From Pyrocephalus nanus (taxonomy: Eukaryota; Chordata; Aves; Passeriformes; Tyrannidae), in NCBI GenBank assembly GCA_038380795.1, contig CM076266.1, positions 35,290,145 through 35,354,144 of the forward strand: DNA of 64,000 bases, in the 5' to 3' direction. This document shows, piece after piece, positions 1-11,704 of the stretch (positions are counted from its first letter, which is position 1; each line of letters begins with the position of its first letter). A program made the translations under genes and the position numbers. Under the pieces are notes generated by a model. It was not told the origin of the DNA, did no database searches, and worked only from the letters and a program-made list of their open reading frames with translations.

Positions 1-2869
1 GTTTCAAATTGCCAAGAAATAAGCAAGTACGAAAGGGAGTTATGAGTGCTGTGCCTGCCTCATGCTTTTTATGCCACTTTGAATCATGAGAGGCAAACTT
101 CACTGTATGTTTAAAGTCTTTAAAGATATATATTATTAACAAAACCAGGATTTTTACAATCAGTGAACATTTGTTTGGTTTCCCCCTCGCCTCCTCCCTC
201 CCTACCCAACCCCCCAGCCATCACACACAATTTTAGGAGAATATTTTGTTGGCTATAATTAAACTATGTGTGTTAATTAGGATTAGATTTTAAATTCACT
301 GCTTGGGAAGTACAAAAAATACAGGATCTGAATGAGCCCAAATTGAGATGACACTTGAATTTTCACAGATGTTTCCATAATCCTAATTTCAAATTGATTG
401 TACTTCCTGAACAGTGAGAAGCCATTTTCAGTTATTTATTCAGATATGAACTACTTTTTTCAGTGAGTAGAAAATATTCAGTCCTATAGTTAACTCCTGA
501 AAATAAATGGGTATCAAAGAAGATTTTGACTAGCAAGAAGTAAGTGGTTCCACAAAACTAAAGTACCAAGATCAGAAGGAAGACATCTTTAAGGATATGC
601 AGAATCTCTAGTTCATAAAGATTACTACTGTTGTTGTTGGAGGACACAGTAGGTTGGTCCACTATGCCAGTATGCGCCACCACACATTTACACTCCTGTG
701 CTCAGAGTGGAGATCTGCAGAATCTGTCATACAAAGCCAGAGCAACCTGGCTCTGCACCAGGAAAGCCTAAATTATTCATCATGAAACCAAGTAGAGCCT
801 GAAGGCTACTTTGACTTAATGGCAGCTGGCAACGGCCCTGAGGGACTAAAATAGTAGCCATTAACCCATGTGCTCAGTTGATATTTTTCCTTCTCTTTTA
901 TCACAGTCTCTAAACCAATGTCAGAGAGGGTTGGCATCTCACTCTCTACAGGCATGATCTCCTCTTGCCTAGCAGCTGATGGAGCCTACTGGAGGAATGG
1001 CGTGGCACAAGAACAGCATGCTACATGAACCAATTCAGCACAATAACTTCATTCACAACAGTACTATTAGCCTGGTAACATTGGACCCAGATTTACAAAC
1101 TGGCTGCAGAAAGGAGCTTATCACTATTATTAATGAATGTCCTTCTGGTCTGGCCAAACCTTAGAATTCTTGCTGAAGGAATTCATGAAATTTAGAGCCC
1201 AATCCGACCTGGTTTGGGAATAGTCCTAAATGATGTAACCCATACTTTGTTCCTGGCCACATCTGTGATACAGAATGTTCCAAAAGCATCAGAAAGGATA
1301 TGTCTGAGCAAGTTATTAATTTTCTTTCTAAAAATTTCTAAAAGAATTAATAACTTTTAGCAGTGAGTTGGGCTGGGCTTGTGCAGACAGTTTTTATACA
1401 AGCTTTGCTGTGCTAGTGATCTGTACCATAAAACCAAGTGAAAATTAATCTCTCTTTTCACACACACACAAAAAATCTATTCCTTTTTTCATGTTGAAAT
1501 CTTATTCCAAATGTGAGTGAATTCCACCAACTTGTGAATAAAGAACATGATAAGAAAATAGCATGACTTTGATGCAACTACTTATTCTTACATGTGGTGT
1601 ATTTATGTTTTCATGTTATACTATGAGCTTCTTTTTTTAAAATTTAGGTCACGCTCCATTATTGGCTCTTGTCAGAGATTCCGTAGTCTATATTTATGTA
1701 CCCTCAGTGTAAAATCAGAATGGCATTACTTAAATTTGTAAAAAAATCTATGGTACCTTTGTGCAGCGTGGCACCTTGGAACTGCATTCTGCAAATAACA
1801 TGCTGCACAAAAGTACCAACTATCCTCAAGAAGAAAAGACAGAAGGAAAATCCTGTGTGGATCAGTTGGCCCTTGAGACAACTATTAATTTCAGAAGCAA
1901 AATCAAGGAGACCTAGTATGAGTCACAGATCAATACAGTCTTTGGATTTGCATTTGTAGAGCCAAGCATCTTGAGTCAGTTGCATCCACACTGCCTTCAA
2001 GGCAAACTAGCCCTAAATCTGTACCTGAATTGCCTGGGGAGCTTCTGTCTCTCTTGTGACTCAAATTAGATTGGGAGGCAAAAACAGATGCTGGGAACAG
2101 GCAGAGAAATCAGTATCAAGTACAAGTCTGAACTTCAGGTTAATGTAAAGCCAAACTGCACCTCTACCTGTAGTAGGGCTCCAAATCAGGACCCTGTAAA
2201 GTAGGCATACACTTAGTACTAACAAGTAGCTGCAATAAAAAATAACATGTATTTGTTTTTCACAATCTCAGCTTCTTTTTATCATTAAGAACATGAACAG
2301 CTCTTCCCAGTTTGCCCAGGAGCAATTATTCAATCTAGAATAATGAAGACAAGAAACTCTTTAGCAAATGCCATCATGCACTGTTCACCACCATCAGCAA
2401 AAATGGCACCTTTGACTCCCATACAATTGATTAAAGTTTAAGTCCATAAAAGCTGCCCTCACATCATATTTAGTGTTACTTATTTCATTAAATGTCAGAT
2501 TAACTGGTAATTAGTTCAATGGAATTACTAAATATTATTACTTCATATAAAATGCTCCATAACCTTTCTGCACATCAAAGCATGTGATTTACACCAAAAT
2601 CATTACATGTCAGTGCTTCTGTGCATCAGTATAAAATCAAGATGCCATACAGCGTATTCAGCTAAAATGAAGTCCCTTCCTTGATTCCTCCTCTTCAGTT
2701 TTTCTGTGTATGCACTTCAATATTTCTCAGAAGTTTAGGCTGACGGTATCTGTGGTCTGAACATTGCCTAAAATAGACATCTTCAGATGCAGTTCTAGCA
2801 GTGCAAACAGTAATAACAACAAAATACCTGTCAGTGATCTTATAATTGTAAACCTAAAGGCTCCTGCCT
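1..2869. other. noncoding AT-rich DNA, no gene seen
   Basis: Frames are broken by frequent stops. The open stretches at 979-1164 and 1696-1959 have no splice context or recognisable protein content. A C-rich run near 180-225 and short A/T runs are the only composition features. Nothing functional is recognised. Confidence 0.6.
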
Positions 2870-2874
2870 TACAC

Positions 2875-2945
2875 AGCCAATCTCTATTGACTGCAGTGGG
2901 AGTCACATGAAACCGAGGTCAGAATTTGGCCTACAGTTAAGGAAG
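2875..2945 (+). repeat. ancient amniote LINE 3' fragment (CR1/L3-like)
   Basis: The stretch contains ATTGACTGCAGTGGGAGT followed by GTCAGAATTTGGCCTA. This pairing (a 'ttgacttcaatgggagt' block, then 'cagaatttggccc') is a motif I know from old CR1/L3-type LINE tails shared by turtles, crocodilians and birds. It is short and diverged, so the exact family and the strand assignment are uncertain. Confidence 0.45.
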
Positions 2946-3408
2946 TAGTGCCAGCAAACTGTTTCCACTGAAAAGTCAAAACAAGTTTATCAAGTAAACA
3001 AAGTGGATTTCCTGAAAATGACAACAGGTATAGGTGTAATTTCAAGACTAACTTGAGGGTTTCATCAGCCCTCTTTTTTTTCTCTGTCTTTTGAGAAACA
3101 ACTCGTTTTATCAGAAACTGCATGTGTGTGCTTGTACGTGTGAACACAGAGTCACTACAAAAGCGAAGTGGTTACCAATCTGAGGTTTTTCTCTTTTGCT
3201 TCCTGGCTGTGTAAGCCATTTTTTTTTCTTTTATTACTGTAATTATAAAATTATGGGAGGGAGTGGTGTGTTGACCATCATACGCAGGATTTTTACCACA
3301 AAACTTTATCAGTACCTTTTCAGGTACATGAGTGCATACGATTATAAATGCTCAAGACACACACGCAAACACAGATCATAGTGCTGTGGTGTATCTGTAT
3401 GTCTTTAT

Positions 3409-3436
3409 ATGCACACACACACACCACACACACAGA
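3409..3436. repeat. (CA)n microsatellite, interrupted
   Basis: Two CA-repeat blocks are separated by a single extra C (acacaccacacaca). This is a simple sequence repeat that may be polymorphic. Confidence 0.85.
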
Positions 3437-4106
3437 GCAATATGCACATATAAATTGTGGTACAGCTGTGGTAATTGCAAGCCCAGTGTAGTTGTACAGC
3501 TATTTGCGGTAGGTCGTATTCAACAATATTTCATGAACACCTGGCAGAAGCAAAGAAAAATGCAAATTTTTACATACATGGATCTATTAGTGGCTTTATC
3601 AGAAAATGCAGTCCAGTGTCTGATAGTAAAAGATGTAAATACTGTAGAACTGCAGAACTTTATAAAGCATTTTTAAATCTTTTGGTACAAGATGGTCTAT
3701 ATTGTAAAGCTTTGATACCACTTTTAACATCTTCATTTACTGAACCACCTCTGAGGTTCAAAAATACTCAATCCATGCCTTAAATGGCAAGTTCATATCT
3801 GTTATTACTTAACAGCACAGTAAAATGTATACTTACACTGCAGATTAATCTAATAGACTGATACCTCAAAGGAAGGTTTTTGGTTGGTCTGTCATGTCTA
3901 TGTCTGCCTGACAAACAGTTCCAGGAAGGTTATTTGTATTTTAGACATCTTACTGAGAAGTTCTTCTTGGTACCATAACTTTCTTCTTTTAGTAAAAGTA
4001 GATTTTTTTTTTTTCATAAAATTAACAAATCAGAAAGTTGCTGACTTTCTGGAAACTGCAGCTGAAAATGATAAATCCACAAAAAGAAAAACAGTAGTTT
4101 AATTTG

Positions 4107-4135
<29 letters not shown>
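4107..4135. repeat. A(29) homopolymer
   Basis: An uninterrupted run of 29 A. No retrocopy with target-site duplications was recognised upstream, so it is treated as a simple repeat and not as the tail of a processed pseudogene. Confidence 0.9.
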
Positions 4136-4138
<3 letters not shown>

Positions 4139-5368
4139 TGGTTTCACAGAAAAGGGAGATTTGGCAGATACCGCCCTTTCGAAGCAAAGGTAAAGTCACA
4201 ATCTAACACCTGACCTAAATACTGTGTTTACATGTTAAACAAGTGTCTTGGAGGAACAAGTCCCATGATACCTTGCATAATTTCACAGACAGTGACACAA
4301 TGGAAGAAACCCAACTTGAATCCTTATCATCGGCTTCCTGGAGCACAAGCAAAACCACTTTTCAGTAGCCAGGTCTGCTCCCTCTCCTGTCCATCCTCTG
4401 GCCCCAGCCCTTCCTTTCTCATCCACCTCCCTGCCTAAGAAAGCTGAAAAGCTTCTGCTCTCTAAGGTTGCTGGATACACAGAGATACCTGAGTGAGTTT
4501 TATACCTCTGACTACACGGCAGAACCACTCTGTCAAAACTGCTCTTTGGTTTCACCATGGAAAATCAGGGAGTGCTGAAACTTTGTATCTCCTTTTCTCT
4601 GAAGCCAGACTAGGCACAAAGGTTGTAGGGTATGCGTTCATGTTTGTCAGATGGCATCCTCTCATATTCAGTCCTCTTCACCTGTTGGTCACAACATTGT
4701 GGGGTAATAGTTAAGTCTGCAGTATGCACTTTTGGTTGCCTGCCTTTAGAGAGCTGAAGTCAAATTCCTTAAGTTAATCATGGTTTCCTGGAAAAATGTA
4801 GCATTAATTTTAAATTCAAATTATTGAAATATACAACTAGTAATTAATATTTTCTAATTAATAAATACTCTGTGCATGATGCATTAGTAACTCTATTAAA
4901 TATTTATCTATAGATGGAGATATTGTGGATTATAATAAAGTGTAAAGGGGTTCTATTAGCTCTTTTTAAAGATAAATAAAACTGAAATTGTGATCAATAT
5001 AATGCATACATGATGTTAGAATTCCTCTAGGCTTGCAAAACCAAATCTGTTTATGTGTTTTATGAAAAAAATCTCATAAAAATGTTAGCAATATTTAAAA
5101 ACAAAATACGTTAAATAAAAATAAAATCTACTATGGAAAGTAAATTTAAATATTTAATGATATAATTAAGTCTTATTAATGTAATGTTCTTTATTTTTTT
5201 AGATTAAAAATTCACAAGAATTGTCATCCTCTTTCATCTTAATCAGATGGTATGTTTGTCATAATTATTTGTTATGTATTTTCATTAACATTTGATGAAT
5301 ATTAACTTTGCAAAATAGAACAATCTTGTTCCTGAACAAATCAGCCGGAGCAATGTAAGGCCAAGTAC

Positions 5369-5456
5369 CCTGTGCCTCTGCTGCAGCATCACTGAGAAGG
5401 CAGCAGAGCAACAGCAGGATTCTCACCAGCTTCGAGGACTTTTCCATCCTGTCCAT
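5369..5456 (-). CDS. candidate first coding exon with signal peptide, gene unknown
   Basis: On the minus strand an ATG at 5456-5454 (context GGCGATGG) or 5447-5445 opens a frame reading MEKSSKLVRILLLLCCLLSD, then AAAEAQ. This has a short basic N-region, a leucine-rich core and small residues before a likely cleavage site, the classic layout of a secretory signal peptide. A GT donor (GTACTT after CACAGG) follows at 5368, which would make this exon 1 of a leftward gene whose later exons lie below 5.3 kb or outside the window. A competing donor, CTG|GTGAGA at 5426, would cut the exon inside the hydrophobic stretch. Local G+C is higher than in the flanks. No protein family is recognised. The frame also stays open upstream to 5522, so the start choice is inferred from context. 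Confidence 0.3.
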
Positions 5457-5522
5457 CGCCAGGTGCTCCTTCATGCAAGAAGACAAGTATGCTAAGTTTG
5501 GGTTCTCATGTCTGATTTGCAT

Positions 5523-6784
5523 TTCTGGTCATCTGGGTCAGACTTTTAGCTATGGAAAACTGATGCAACTTCATAATTACCCCAGTTCAGAGAGGGTAAA
5601 ACTCCACAAAGTCTCTCCTCAGTCACCTCCTGTTGCTGCCTCTCCCTACAAGCCTCTTCAGAGCCCAGCTCACCATCAAGCCTCTAGTTACAGCTCCAAC
5701 AAGCGCAGGGCAGGTTTGGAGGAAGATACGTGATACTTTCAAAAATGCTTAAGGCCTAACTTCCCCCTGCTTTCCAAGTCTGCTAAGCATTACTCCTCTG
5801 GAAAATTATTACATACAAGCAGCATCCAGCCCTTAGCTGCGCACACTGCCTGTGCAGTAGTAGGGATGCTCACAGTCAATAGAGGCAGTGAAAAATGAGA
5901 TCCTCTCTCTACTGAGGGCTCTATTTATCTTCTGGGTCTCCTGTCTTGCACCATTCATTTCACTGGGACCCCACGTCCAATAACACATGACTCAACATGG
6001 GAAGAGTTTGGATGAAGTGGTGGCCTTTTGTGTTATTTCAATGTTATTTTAAAATAGTTTTGAAACATTTACAGATCTGCACACAAGCTTGTTACTTACT
6101 TTGGCAAAGCCACTGTAATATCACCCCATGACTGTTAACATGCATCTCTAAGACAACATAAAAACACTTTGAGTTGAATAAAGAGAAAGATAAAATATTA
6201 TTAGAGACTGGGATTATAGACAGCAGGTCCTACATTCCACCAATGCTATATACACAAAACTGTGGCATCAGATAATTTTTAAAGACTTGATTTTGTCTCC
6301 TTTTTAATTATGAAGACTAAAATAAAATTGAATGACTGAAAGGAATAAATAGATAATGAAGTATCAGGTATTTTTTACATAGAAGCTCCTTATTAAAATT
6401 ACAGTTTTCTTCAACACCTTATTTAATTTTTCCTAAGCAGGTTTTTACTTGTTCTGCTCCTACTAATGTACAGGTATCAGATGTGTTAATATGACACCTC
6501 ATAGGTCACACCCTGAGCTTGAAGAACTGCTTTAACCTCTTCCTTGCCCTGTGGACATAGCTTGCATCTCCTCCCATGGGGCTGCTCGCCCTGACCTACA
6601 GAGGTGTGACTTGCTGTAAAAGGATGCATCAGCTGTCAGGAGGCATCAGGGTTCATCTGTCCTCTTCACCCTCTGCACAACTCCATGAGATACTTCTTCA
6701 CTGCTCTGACTGCCCCTCAAGCAAGGGAGGTGATCACAGGCCAAAACTAAAGCATGACTTTATTATCTGTTGCCATTGATTTGT
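5523..6784. other. noncoding DNA, no gene seen
   Basis: Open stretches at 5.5-5.7 and 6.6-6.8 kb are short and lack splice or family support. If the candidate exon at 5.4 kb is real, the sequence just above it would be its upstream region. No TATA box or CpG island is visible there. Confidence 0.5.
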
Positions 6785-6786
6785 GT

Positions 6787-6822
6787 GTTGTCCATTGAAG
6801 TTAGTGGAGATTGGACATTGCA
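6787..6822 (+). repeat. possible ancient LINE 3' scrap
   Basis: GTCCATTGAAGTTAGTGGAG resembles the 'ccattgaagtcaatggnag' block of old amniote CR1/L3-type tails. It is only about 35 bases and could be chance. Confidence 0.25.
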
Positions 6823-7034
6823 CAAGAATTTGTTTAAGACAGAGAAAATGCTCATTTCCCCTGCAACATATCTGTCTCTAATAGACACATACACTATGAA
6901 AGTATTCACAATATTTTCATGAACTCACCAAGTATGGAAATTATCTATATCCTACAGAAAGAGCCAATTAGCTGAAGTCTTGCTTTATAGTATGATTATG
7001 GCTGGAAATAAGTTTTATCTGACAACTTGAAAAA

Positions 7035-7185
7035 TACAGAGGAAGAGGCATTAAAGAGTCAGAGGTATGATGGGGGTCACAGAGGGAACAGCTACTAGAA
7101 AGCACAGACAAGGGGTGAACAGCAGTCAGGAAGCAGGTGGTGGACGGGATTCAGAGGCAGGGGAGCTAGAGAGGAGAGGGATGCT
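7035..7185. other. purine-rich stretch
   Basis: About 150 bases on the plus strand are strongly enriched in A and G (runs such as GGGGAGCTAGAGAGGAGAGG). It is not a perfect tandem repeat, and no coding meaning is seen. Confidence 0.5.
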
Positions 7186-9807
7186 TGTGTAAATTTTTCA
7201 TGTTACCCACACAAACTCACACTGTAGCTGAGTCACAAGACAATGGAGAAGACATGATTTCCAAGTAAACTTTAGGAGAAAACAGTAATACTCTCATAAT
7301 CTTAATAGTCACTTTATGGTAAAAATATCTTCACTGGCCACCCTCCAGTGGCCAGTTATTAAATCCGGGTACTATATAGGCATTTGTGAGCAGACAGTAA
7401 ACTGCCTGGCCTTGTTTCCCTTTAAATTCATTTGGAGACATCTTTCCACTGTCTACTGTTTAGAGCAAGAAGGTAAGGGTCGAGGGACTGGAAATTATCT
7501 TCCAGTTTGAGCTACTGGCTCACTATGTGACCTAGAACAATAAAATAGAGTGACAAAATCCCCTCACTTCCCCAGCATTACCTTTTTGTGCCTCTGTGCC
7601 CCTCTGTGTAATGGGAACAGAAAGCATTTGGTGGGATCCTCTCAGATCAAGAAGGGAAATATGCTTGAACTACGTAAGGTTAATTGTCTTTCTGTTTATT
7701 ATATGTAGGTGCCATGACTCCACAGGCAGATTTGAGTATTTTTTGCAATTAAATTCAGAAACAGTCCTTTGACTTAGCAGACCTCTGAAGGTAAAAGCTG
7801 GTCATTTAATGTGGACAGAGCATGCACCTGCCAAGGGTGGGACCACAGATCTCCCTCTGTAGTTGCTGAGTTTCAGCAGTATTTGCCATTTTTGCATTTC
7901 ACTTTCCCTTTGAAAATTTGGAGGTTTTATTAACATAAAAAAGCCTGAGGAAATTTTGTGGGCTGTATTTTAGGGAGAATTCTGACACAAGATATGGATC
8001 TTTTCCAGCAGTTAACGCCTTCTCAGAGTCTGTTGAGACAGCTGAACAAAAGAGGCAAACCTCACAATGGCTAAATCCCTTACAATCACTTTAACCCAAA
8101 CCAAAATAGTAAAACAGATATATAGGCAACTAAATGCTTGTGATCCTGAGGACTTCAGTTAAGCACTCCTTGCATTTTGATCAAACTTTTACTCTCAGGT
8201 AAACATGTCAAATCCCCAATGTATTGCTTTAAGTCTTTGGTAGAATTGGTGGAAGGGACATTTCTATGCTCCAATCAGCTACAAAGACAATGGAAGAATG
8301 AGTTGTGAAGCACAGTCACACTGAGCATCAATTCCTTGACTTTCCTGTTCTGAAGACATAAGGGATAGAGGCAGAGAAGAAGATGGTCTACTTTTTCAGG
8401 GTTATAAGCTTTTTCTTATACCTGCTTTGTTGATTTAACCTTCCCATTCTGAAACACACATAGCCTGGAACTGTAATCCATCCCTTATTTAAAGCAAACC
8501 TTTCATCCTTAAAAGAAAATTTTAAAAAAAAGGCAAGAAATTAGGCTGGCTATTCCTACGAGCTGTTTAGCAATACTGTCCAGCAGCAGAAGAGGAATAT
8601 ACTACGCCTTCCATTTTCTCAGTGAAAGTGGGAACACCGAGGAAATGTCTCCTGGAGGTTTTTTAGTATTGCAGCTCCAATGTACCTCCAACAAGGCAAC
8701 AAGATACAATCTAATCTACAGTGAACAATCAGTGAGGTAATTAAAGAAAAAGACTAAAAGAGAGGAACACAAGTATATTCCCAGGCTTTTGATGTTGTCT
8801 TTGGTGGGTATTATTCTCCCTTTGACACCTCTTAGATCACCCATTAACAATAAAAGGAGCCATGCCCATCCACTAGTTACTAATAAAGTCCATTCTATGA
8901 TTATATTTCAGAGATAAATGTTATCGATTAAAGGTACGGAAGAAACAATAATCACATTTTAGCTGAATCCTTTTCCATTTCATCTGTAATTTTATTATCA
9001 CTTCACCAAAAGGCAACAAAGATGCTTAAGTTAATGAAAAGCTTAAGGTGTATCAAGCAAATTAATAAGAAAGAGAATTCCAAAGAGAACAATGCCTTTA
9101 TTGAGGTGCAAAATGGCAGAGTCACAAAATTACTTAATTGCTACAGCCAGCTTAGTTTCCAGTGTCAGTAGCAGTGAAGGAGTTAATACTTGGGTGTTAA
9201 TCAGACAGAGAATTTCTTTGTGACATAAAGTGCTTGTAGATAAGCAGTAATATGCCTTGTTTTACAGGTTTTCTGTAGCTGGGGCAGGGTCCCTTGCTGC
9301 ACAGCATATATTGAGAAAGACACAGATACACAGAACAGAGGTAATAGCTTTCCATGTCACAGCAATATAAACCAGACAGTTTTTATAAATTGGAAACATG
9401 GCTTTAATAGTAGTTCTATGCAAGAAATATCTCTGTGAAAATAGAAATATAGGTAGGAATTTTTTTCCCTTGTCCTAACCAGAGGTAAAAAGGAAAGCCA
9501 AGCAACCCACATAAATCTATTCTCAAGCCTCACGGGAAACCCCATAGGTGAATTATGAGTCATAATAAGAATTATTTGTTGTACTACTGTATGCAATCAA
9601 TCAGCAATTCAGACGTAGAAGATTTTTACCCTCTGTCTCTATCAGATAAACCCTATAACCCTTTCAGAGGACTTTAAACGAGATGTAAATTGATGTGAAG
9701 CATGAGCAACTCCAATATAGCCACATTCAGAGTGACACTTCCCCTCCTTCAGGGGTTCTCAAACTTCTTCCATTCAGAATATCAAAGCTACCAAAACAGA
9801 ATACATG
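7186..9807. other. noncoding DNA, no gene seen
   Basis: AT-rich sequence with scattered stops in all frames. No repeat family, RNA gene or convincing splice pair was recognised. Confidence 0.55.
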
Positions 9808-9830
9808 AAAAAAAAAAAAAAAAAAAAAAA
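9808..9830. repeat. A(23) homopolymer
   Basis: A pure A run. On the other strand it creates a phenylalanine string inside a spurious open frame (9727-10116, minus). Confidence 0.9.
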
Positions 9831-10194
9831 GCTTATCTTCAGATGCTCCCAGCTGCACAGTCTGATGGTTCCTGGACAGGTGGAAAATCCTGACAGAGGA
9901 ATGAGAAGAATTTGGGGGCTTGTGAGTGATGTAATGTCCTAGAAAATAGTGAATGGCCAAGTTTTTCAAGGAAGTGCTGCTGAGAAGACAAGATACTGGC
10001 AACATATGCATGTACTTATCTCTCCTGAAGCCACACAGGCTTTCAAATGAAACATGAAGTGGAGGAAATATCCTACAGAGCAAATAGTGGAGTAAGAGTG
10101 AAAATGCAGAAATCATAAGGAAATTCTCACTTTTTCCTCTATCTCTTGCTTGTCACAGAGTGTCACAGATACTAACAGTCAAATACTATAGATA

Positions 10195-11290
10195 TTTTTA
10201 CGCAATGCTCCAGAACACCAAAGTTGAGACTCTGTAACTCCTCATCAAGGAGAGCATATTAGACAACAGCTTCTCTGCTACTACACATCAATTTACATTT
10301 TCCCTCTGAAAACCCCAACCCAATATTTGTCATGATCTTCTATAGCACAGAGGAAGACACGGAATACACTGAAAAAGGAAGAGATTCCATGAACAATAAA
10401 AACCATTAAGTTAGGTTCTTTATGGGTTTGGTTTTGAGATTATCTAAACAAAAATGTCCTAAACAAAGGGAGTAATAAGAATGCTATCCAGGCTCTGATT
10501 CATACCATTGAGATCTCTGCATTTTGGGTAAATGTGTGTGAAATATGTAAAAGGACTCTGGACCACAGACACTGTATCCTCCACATATCACCCAGGGAAG
10601 CCCAGCTAACCACAGCAGCAATCTCATGAAGAACCTTCCCCTGTTCATCCCCAAGGGCAACTTCATAGCCCACAAATTCCACAACCGTCTGATCACATTT
10701 ACATTTTTCCAGCTTGGCAAACAGGTTATTATGGTGGAGGCATTTGAGGACAAGTTGAACATGCCAACTGTTGTTTCTGGGTTCCCAAAATAAATGTGGG
10801 TGTCATCCAGACATGCTGCTACATCCTAGTCTAACATCTTACTCTCAAAGTTGTAAATAAAATGCTGGAATGTTGCTAGAGCATTAGAATGCCAAGGGAC
10901 AGGACAGGCTTTACCAGTACCAACTGCAGAAAGCATTGTGCTCTCAGCGCCCTGTCAGATGAGTTTATACTCCCTGAAAAGGCATGTTTGTTCAAGAGTT
11001 TTAAATAGTTAATTAATAATATGCAGAGGCTATTAACTCTCAACTGTAGTTAAAGCAGGGCTCAGTCACCTACAGTAAGTTTCAAGAGGCCAGAAGTTTA
11101 TTTGACAAAGTCATGGTCATCCACTTAAGGCATCAAAATCCAAATTCCTTGGTAATCCTTTAAATTAGGTAGTTCCTTGTACCCCTAGCTTCTGGGTCAG
11201 ATAGTAAATATCTTCTAGAGCTTCAGATCAGAGGTTAACAGGTGGAGCATGGTATCTGCACTCTCCTATTATACCTATCAGAAAGACTTT
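10195..11290 (-). mobile_element. decayed Ty3/gypsy-type pol (reverse transcriptase, probable RNase H)
   Basis: Reading leftward, Ty3/gypsy reverse transcriptase motifs appear in order and at normal spacing although frames shift and stops intervene. The finger region has DPEARGTRNYLI (11213-11163), then EPCFNYS at 11063-11043, matching the family CIDYR motif. Next are NALATFQHF (10885-10859), matching NAPATFQ, then the catalytic LDD (10810-10802) 25 codons on. HHNNLFAKLEKC (to 10701) and FVGYEV (10679-10659) follow, and the thumb reads to about 10490. A weaker stretch at 10195-10240, YALLDEELQSL, resembles the RNase H FDKELLA region. At least two frameshifts and several stops make it inactive. 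No gag, integrase or LTRs were recognised. Metaviridae-type elements are rare in birds, so this is probably an old relic. The RT assignment is firm; the outer limits are estimates. Confidence 0.8.
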
Positions 11291-11700
11291 ACTATTTCAC
11301 AGGCAGTTAGTCTCATCAGCTTGTGGCTCCAGTGTCAGGCACCAGCAGTTACATAAAACTTCCAGTTTGCTGTGTCCTGTTATGAGGGAATCCAAGTCTC
11401 TCAAATATGATGATCAAAAGAAATGCAACAGCAATATTCTGAACTGAATCAGATTCTGTGGATGAGCCCAGAATTGCTGGGCATGATGGGGCAATATGCA
11501 GAATGTATCAATTCAAACAGAAGTGATTTACTACGGCTTTGAATAGTGAATCATGAGACTCAGGCCTTAACATCAATAAGCATGAGCAGAACAGACAGCT
11601 ATCAGTCAACTCCAATATCACACTTTAACTGAGAAAAAACAGTTTACGCTGTCTTAGATATCCAAAATTCAATCTATATTCAAAAAATTCCTGGATATCC
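11291..11700. other. sequence between the gypsy relic and CR1
   Basis: On the minus strand LVPDTGATS is encoded around 11325-11345, which resembles a retroelement aspartic protease site (D-T-G-A). It lies only about 35 codons before the RT finger motif, closer than expected, so it is either a deleted remnant of the same element or chance. The rest is unassigned. Confidence 0.3.
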
Positions 11701-11704
11701 TTTA

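Larger units (their letters stand above)
2946..5201. other. noncoding DNA, no gene seen
   Basis: This stretch holds the CA repeat at 3.4 kb, the A run at 4107-4135, and an AT-rich block at 4790-5200 with repeated TAATTAAT-type motifs. Overlapping open frames at 3.3-3.8 kb show no family resemblance and are read as chance. Confidence 0.55.

Noticed and set aside
4014..4199. Minus-strand frame with an F string, and the idea of a processed pseudogene at the A(29) tract
   Set aside because: The frame is homopolymer translation. No gene-like sequence or target-site duplication was seen beside the tract.
9727..10116. 129-codon minus-strand frame
   Set aside because: Includes a phenylalanine string from the A(23) tract and shows no known domain. 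It lies below the gypsy relic, but I could not match it to integrase.
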